Of a stretch of 9,513 nucleotides of DNA, positions 5,853 through 9,513 are shown in pieces. The translations under genes were made by a program, and so were the position numbers. The number at the start of each line of letters is the position of its first letter. The first letter of the stretch is position 1. Source of the DNA: SURF-24 sp964537965 (GTDB lineage: Bacteria > Bacteroidota > Ignavibacteria > Ignavibacteriales > SURF-24); assembly GCA_964537965.1 (NCBI GenBank), contig CAZIDB010000186.1, forward strand, positions 1 through 9,513. The letters run 5' to 3'. The notes under the pieces were generated by a model that worked only from the letters and a program-made list of their open reading frames with translations, ran no database searches and was not told the origin of the DNA.

Positions 5853-7991
5853 ATGAATCTGAGAAAATTTTGTAATACTTTAATATTAGTTTTACTCTTT
5901 CTTTGCACGGTAAATTACGCGCAAAACACAAATGAAAAATTAGTTCTGAAGGAAGATCCTGCACAAGGAACTGAATGGGGTTATCATCCGCAGGAAGGGT
6001 TAGAATCCAAAGTTAATCCGCCGGCATTTACCTGGAGACCGCAGGAAGGTATTTTAAAATGGGAAATAGAATGTTTTTCCGGAAGCAACACAAAATCAAT
6101 TTATTACTCAATTAATAATATTGAGTTTAATGTTCATTGTCCGTCGCATACTTTTGCTCCCGGAACTTATACCTGGCATTACAGGGGTACAGATGCAAAT
6201 GGAAACAAAACAAACTGGAGTGTTGCAAGAACATTTACTGTTCCTGAAAATGCTGTTGAAATGCCAATGCCAACACGCGAAGAGTTAATGTCAAGAATTC
6301 CTAAAACACATCCACGACTTTTTATGCGTCCGGAAATGCTTGAACAAATGAAACAGGATGCACAGGGCAAGTATAAAGACAAGTATGATAAACTTGTTGA
6401 ACAATGCGAAGCATTACTTAAGAATCCTCCTCCAACTGCGGAGCCTCAAAAATTTCCCGATACTATGAAACGTTATGGTTACGAATGGACTTTACTTTGG
6501 TGGGGAAACAGGGTTTATACAATTAAAGCTTTAGATGCTGCCGCAACACTTGCATTTACTTATCTTCTTGGAGGCAAAGAAGAATACGGCGCATTGGCAA
6601 AACGAGTTTTATTAGACTGCGCCAAATGGGATCCTAATGGCGCTACAGATTATCGGTATAATGATGAAGCCGGTATGCCTTATACTTATTATTTCTCAAG
6701 AGCTTATACTTTTACTTATAATTTGCTTAATGAAGAAGAGCGTCAGCATTGCAGAGACGTTGCAAAAATACGCGGTAAAAAAATGTTCGAACATCTCTGC
6801 CCACGTCAATTGTGGAATTCTTATGTGAGCCATAATGCACGGGCATGGCATTTCTTAGGAGAAATGGCAATTGCATTCTTTGGTGAAGTTAAGGGCGCAG
6901 AAGACTGGCTTTGGTTTGCTATGAATGTAACATTCACAGAATACCCGGTTTGGTCTGATGACGACGGCGGCTGGCATGAAGGCTTTAGCTACTGGCATAG
7001 CTATGTTGGAAGATTCAGATTCTGGACGTACGCTGTTCGTTCTGCAATGAATATTAATCTTTATAAAATACCATACTTTAAAGATGCTGCCGGTTATTAT
7101 GCAATGTACATGATGCCTCCAGGCAGAGACTTAGCGGAATTTGGGGACGGTTCTGTTAGAATTGAAGAGACCAATATTGTTCCTTTGTTTGGTGAAGGTA
7201 CTTTCCTCCGCGAGCAATCTGTTAATTCTGTTCCTTTAATGAGCAGGCTTGCCGCTGAATCAGGAAATGGATACTGGCAGTGGTATGTAAATCAAATGGG
7301 CGGATCAGTTGAAGATCCGGGTTATCTTGGTTATACACAACCTTTACCTGAACAACCAAAACCAATAGAGCCGGGTTCTCTTCCAACATCACGTTTATTT
7401 AAAGGAATTGGCGTTGCTGCTCTTAATTCAAACATTTTAAATGCTGCTAACGATGTACAAATTCTTTTTAAATCAAGTTCAATGGGAACGCAATCTCATG
7501 GTATTGAATCTAACAATACTTTTGCTTTGTGGGCACTGGGACAAAGGATGTTAATTAGAACAGGTCATTATTATATGTATGGTTCACCTCATCATGCAGA
7601 TTGGGTTTGGGAAACAAAATCTCAAAACAATATTACAGTTAGTGGTAAAGGACAGGTTAAACACTCTCCATTTTCAAAAGGTGAAATTACAGCTTTTAAA
7701 ACAACACAGTATATTGATGCGGTAACTGGTGAAGCCGGTGACGCTTACAGGATAGAAAAAGATGGTAGCGAACAAAAACTGCTTAATCGTTACACAAGAA
7801 CAATTCTTTTTGTTAAACCTGAGTTAGTAATTGTATATGATAGACTCGATGCAAAACAGCCATCAACATTTGAATACCATTTACATGCTATGAATAAATT
7901 TGATATTGGTGGACCGCAGGATATTAAAGCTTTAGCTGGAGATGTTGTTTGCGATATAGATATGTTAACGCCTGCTAATTTAAAGTTGTAA
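5853..7991 (+). CDS. Secreted heparinase II/III-like polysaccharide lyase (DUF4962), interrupted by TAA
   Basis: The frame encodes 712 residues before a TAA at 7989-7991. A signal peptide ends near VNYAQ (20-24). Residues about 30-130 look like a beta-sandwich/Fn3-like module (TYTWHYRGTD, then WSVARTFTV). Next comes a DUF4962-type start (HPRLFMRPEML, 153-163) and an alpha-toroid region with SHNARAW (326-332) and GGWHEGFSYW (372-381). The C-terminal heparinase II/III beta part has SHGIESNNTFALW (548-560) and RTGHYY (569-574). H327, Y380 and H549 are the likely counterparts of the heparinase II His, Tyr and His catalytic residues; the Glu three residues after the first His appears as R330. Such enzymes cut uronate-containing glycans by beta-elimination, but the substrate cannot be read from sequence. 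Coding continues past the stop to 8327, so this product probably lacks its last ~111 residues. Confidence 0.8.
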   Translation: MNLRKFCNTLILVLLFLCTVNYAQNTNEKLVLKEDPAQGTEWGYHPQEGLESKVNPPAFTWRPQEGILKWEIECFSGSNTKSIYYSINNIEFNVHCPSHTFAPGTYTWHYRGTDANGNKTNWSVARTFTVPENAVEMPMPTREELMSRIPKTHPRLFMRPEMLEQMKQDAQGKYKDKYDKLVEQCEALLKNPPPTAEPQKFPDTMKRYGYEWTLLWWGNRVYTIKALDAAATLAFTYLLGGKEEYGALAKRVLLDCAKWDPNGATDYRYNDEAGMPYTYYFSRAYTFTYNLLNEEERQHCRDVAKIRGKKMFEHLCPRQLWNSYVSHNARAWHFLGEMAIAFFGEVKGAEDWLWFAMNVTFTEYPVWSDDDGGWHEGFSYWHSYVGRFRFWTYAVRSAMNINLYKIPYFKDAAGYYAMYMMPPGRDLAEFGDGSVRIEETNIVPLFGEGTFLREQSVNSVPLMSRLAAESGNGYWQWYVNQMGGSVEDPGYLGYTQPLPEQPKPIEPGSLPTSRLFKGIGVAALNSNILNAANDVQILFKSSSMGTQSHGIESNNTFALWALGQRMLIRTGHYYMYGSPHHADWVWETKSQNNITVSGKGQVKHSPFSKGEITAFKTTQYIDAVTGEAGDAYRIEKDGSEQKLLNRYTRTILFVKPELVIVYDRLDAKQPSTFEYHLHAMNKFDIGGPQDIKALAGDVVCDIDMLTPANLKL

Positions 7992-8327
7992 CAGACTGAC
8001 CAGTATGATCCGATTCCATGGGAACAGATTAAAGTAAGAGACTGGCACTTAACTGCAACAACAGATACACTTAGCAGTACTGAATTCGTAACATTATACA
8101 GACTTCATAAAACATCGCAGGATGTTCCTGAAACCGCTGAGTTAAAAAAGGAAGACAGAGGCTATACTTTATCTGCTGATATTTCAAACGGAAAAGTTAT
8201 TGCTCTTTTACCGTTGAATAATGAAAGCACTTTATCTTCAAACGGCCTGGAAAGCAAAGGTGATATTATTATCCAACTACGCGATAAAAATAATGAAGTT
8301 GTAGAAACTCTGAATGTTGATAAATAA
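7992..8327 (+). pseudogene. In-frame continuation of the lyase beyond the internal TAA
   Basis: Directly after the TAA at 7989-7991 the same frame stays open for 111 codons and stops with TAA at 8325-8327. It begins QTDQYDPIPW and continues with alternating strands such as VRDWHLTATTD and EFVTLYRLHK, then ends in VVETLNVDK. This is the kind of C-terminal beta-sandwich that closes heparinase II/III proteins. It has no start codon or ribosome-binding site of its own near the break. The simplest reading is one ancestral frame of about 824 codons (5853-8327) with a nonsense change in the middle of the last domain. A sequencing error or readthrough are the alternatives. Confidence 0.75.
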
Positions 8328-8338
8328 AAACAGGCTGA

Positions 8339-8367
8339 TTGTTTTAAATAGAAACTCTTATAATTTG
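8339..8367 (+). promoter_or_regulatory. Candidate promoter for the SGNH esterase gene
   Basis: In the gap after the lyase frame, TTG (8339-8341) is followed 18 bases later by ATAATTTG (8360-8367). This matches seven of eight positions of the Bacteroidota -7 element TAnnTTTG, with a -33 TTG at a usual distance. The same stretch contains TATAAT (8359-8364). It lies 67 bases before the ATG at 8435. Whether this lineage uses the Bacteroidota-type element is unknown, and AT-rich gaps give such matches by chance. Confidence 0.3.
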
Positions 8368-8434
8368 TTTCCTTAAAACCAGTTGAAGTTATTTATAAAT
8401 AGAAATTATAAAAGAATGTAAAAGAGGACTAAAA

Positions 8435-9502
8435 ATGAAAAAGATTTTTCTTATGCTGATGTTGATATCATCATTCTGTTTTGCTCATAAAGCAGATAAG
8501 ACAACAAAAACAAATGCAGATACAATCAGGATTCATCCTATTGGGGATTCAATAACAAGAGGAGCAGAAGGAGACTGCTACAGGGCTTACCTAAAAACAA
8601 AGTTAAAAACCGAAGCTAATATTAATATTAATTATGTTGGTCTCTGTCCTCATGGGCCAAATTACCTGGCAAGCTGGAGTGACTACCCGGATATGTATGC
8701 TTTGCTTGAAGGTGATATTGAACATGGCGGCTGGGGTGCATTAAAAATTAATGAAATAATGGATATGACAAGTAATACAAGAGGTTATCCTAAGATTACA
8801 ATTGAACAGGAATTAGATTCCTGTGAAGCGGATATTATTTTATTAATGGCAGGAACAAATGATATTATCTCAAAGTATTTACTTGATGAAGCTCCAAATC
8901 GTCTGGCTACATTGGTAACAAGAATTCTTAATCACACAACCGCGCAACTAATTGTAACAACTGTTCCGCCCACGCCGTTACCAACTCCTACAAAAAGAAT
9001 AGATACTCTTAATGCTCACTTTAAAATAATTATGGATACAATGCTAACAAGATGGAGTAATCTTACTTTTATTGATATTAACAGCGCATTGAGTGATTCT
9101 GATTATACTGATTTTCTTTCAGATGCTTATCATCCTAACAGTTCCGGCTTCCAGAAAATTGCTAATGCGTGGTATAAGGCAATTGTCCCTCTTGTATCAA
9201 CCGGTGTAAAAGAAGGTTCTAACAACAAAATAATTGATAAAAGGTTTACACTGCTTCAGAACTATCCCAACCCGTTTAATCCGATTACTAAAATTCATTT
9301 TGGAATAGAGGAGAGACAGTTTACTTCTCTTAAAGTATTTAATACACTTGGCAAAGAGGTTGCAACGCTTGTTGGAGAGGAGAAGGCTCCCGGAGAATAT
9401 GAAGTTGAATTTAATCCTGTTAACCAACCAAGCGGAGTATATATTTGCCAGCTAAAAGCAGGTAATTTTGTTCAATCTAAGAAAATGCTTTTCCTTAAAT
9501 AA
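8435..9502 (+). CDS. SGNH/GDSL-family esterase (CE3-like) with T9SS type A sorting domain
   Basis: This 355-residue secreted hydrolase probably removes O-acetyl or other acyl groups from a polysaccharide. Residues 1-17 form a signal peptide (ISSFCFA). The SGNH blocks are all present: IGDSITRG (36-43, nucleophile S39), HGGWGALKI (97-105, block II Gly), MAGTND (138-143, N142) and DAYHPNSSG (230-238, D230 and H233). The GDSI, YR and HGGWG arrangement resembles acetylxylan-esterase-like CE3 proteins. A linker near 255-268 leads to a C-terminal T9SS type A domain: FTLLQNYPNPFNP (271-283), VFNTLGKEVATL (301-312), GVYICQL (334-340) and KKMLFLK at the end. That domain directs outer-membrane passage and surface attachment or release, and it is removed during export. 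The ribosome-binding site is AAGAGG (8422-8427). It is the only gene here with a T9SS tail. The acyl substrate is unknown. Confidence 0.9.
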   Translation: MKKIFLMLMLISSFCFAHKADKTTKTNADTIRIHPIGDSITRGAEGDCYRAYLKTKLKTEANININYVGLCPHGPNYLASWSDYPDMYALLEGDIEHGGWGALKINEIMDMTSNTRGYPKITIEQELDSCEADIILLMAGTNDIISKYLLDEAPNRLATLVTRILNHTTAQLIVTTVPPTPLPTPTKRIDTLNAHFKIIMDTMLTRWSNLTFIDINSALSDSDYTDFLSDAYHPNSSGFQKIANAWYKAIVPLVSTGVKEGSNNKIIDKRFTLLQNYPNPFNPITKIHFGIEERQFTSLKVFNTLGKEVATLVGEEKAPGEYEVEFNPVNQPSGVYICQLKAGNFVQSKKMLFLK

Positions 9503-9513
9503 TGTTTTGCAAT

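Noticed and set aside
6637..6828. 63-codon plus-strand ORF within the lyase gene
   Set aside because: It is an alternative frame across the conserved toroid region and has no supporting signal.
7989..7991. TAA reassigned to an amino acid in this organism
   Set aside because: All seven coding frames in the window end with TAA, so it must be a normal stop.
8327..8345. Hairpin AAAACA/TGTTTT as terminator of the lyase gene
   Set aside because: The stem is only six mostly A-T pairs and lacks a following T run, so it would be very weak.

Overview
The window comes from an AT-rich bacterium of the Bacteroidota/FCB group, most likely an Ignavibacteria-like lineage. The best clue is the last gene, which ends in a type IX secretion (T9SS) type A sorting domain of the 'NYPNPFNP ... 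GVY ... KMLFLK' form. Signal peptides ending in '-AQ' and the DUF4962-type heparinase-like enzyme agree with this. All seven genes lie on the + strand and every one stops with TAA. No RNA gene, mobile element or CRISPR array was seen.

Region 1 (1-3535) is a tightly spaced amino-sugar operon. It holds the C-terminal end of a membrane protein (1-192, possibly the uptake transporter), an N-acetylglucosamine-6-phosphate deacetylase (nagA, 216-1541), a NagX/HGSNAT-type transmembrane acyltransferase (1554-2711) and a glucosamine-6-phosphate deaminase (nagB, best ATG 2825-3535). The nagB N-terminus is broken. About 28 codons of convincing NagB sequence lie upstream of the first in-frame ATG, and a well-placed ATG at 2736 is out of frame by one base. 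A Rho-independent terminator (3629-3664) follows the operon.

Region 2 (3732-9502) encodes three exported enzymes: a GH20 beta-N-acetylhexosaminidase (3732-5774), a DUF4962/heparinase II/III-like polysaccharide lyase (5853-7991) and a T9SS-sorted SGNH/GDSL esterase (8435-9502). The lyase frame is interrupted by an in-frame TAA at 7989-7991, but coding continues in the same frame for 111 codons to 8327.

Read together, the window looks like a compact locus for an N-acetylhexosamine-containing polysaccharide. The secreted lyase, hexosaminidase and esterase would cut, trim and deacylate the glycan outside the cytoplasm. NagX could acetylate free glucosamine ends across the inner membrane. NagA and NagB would then take GlcNAc-6-P to fructose-6-P. 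A uronate-containing glycosaminoglycan is suggested by the lyase but not proven. Two separate coding lesions (nagB 5' end and lyase stop) deserve checking against reads, because they decide whether the locus is intact.
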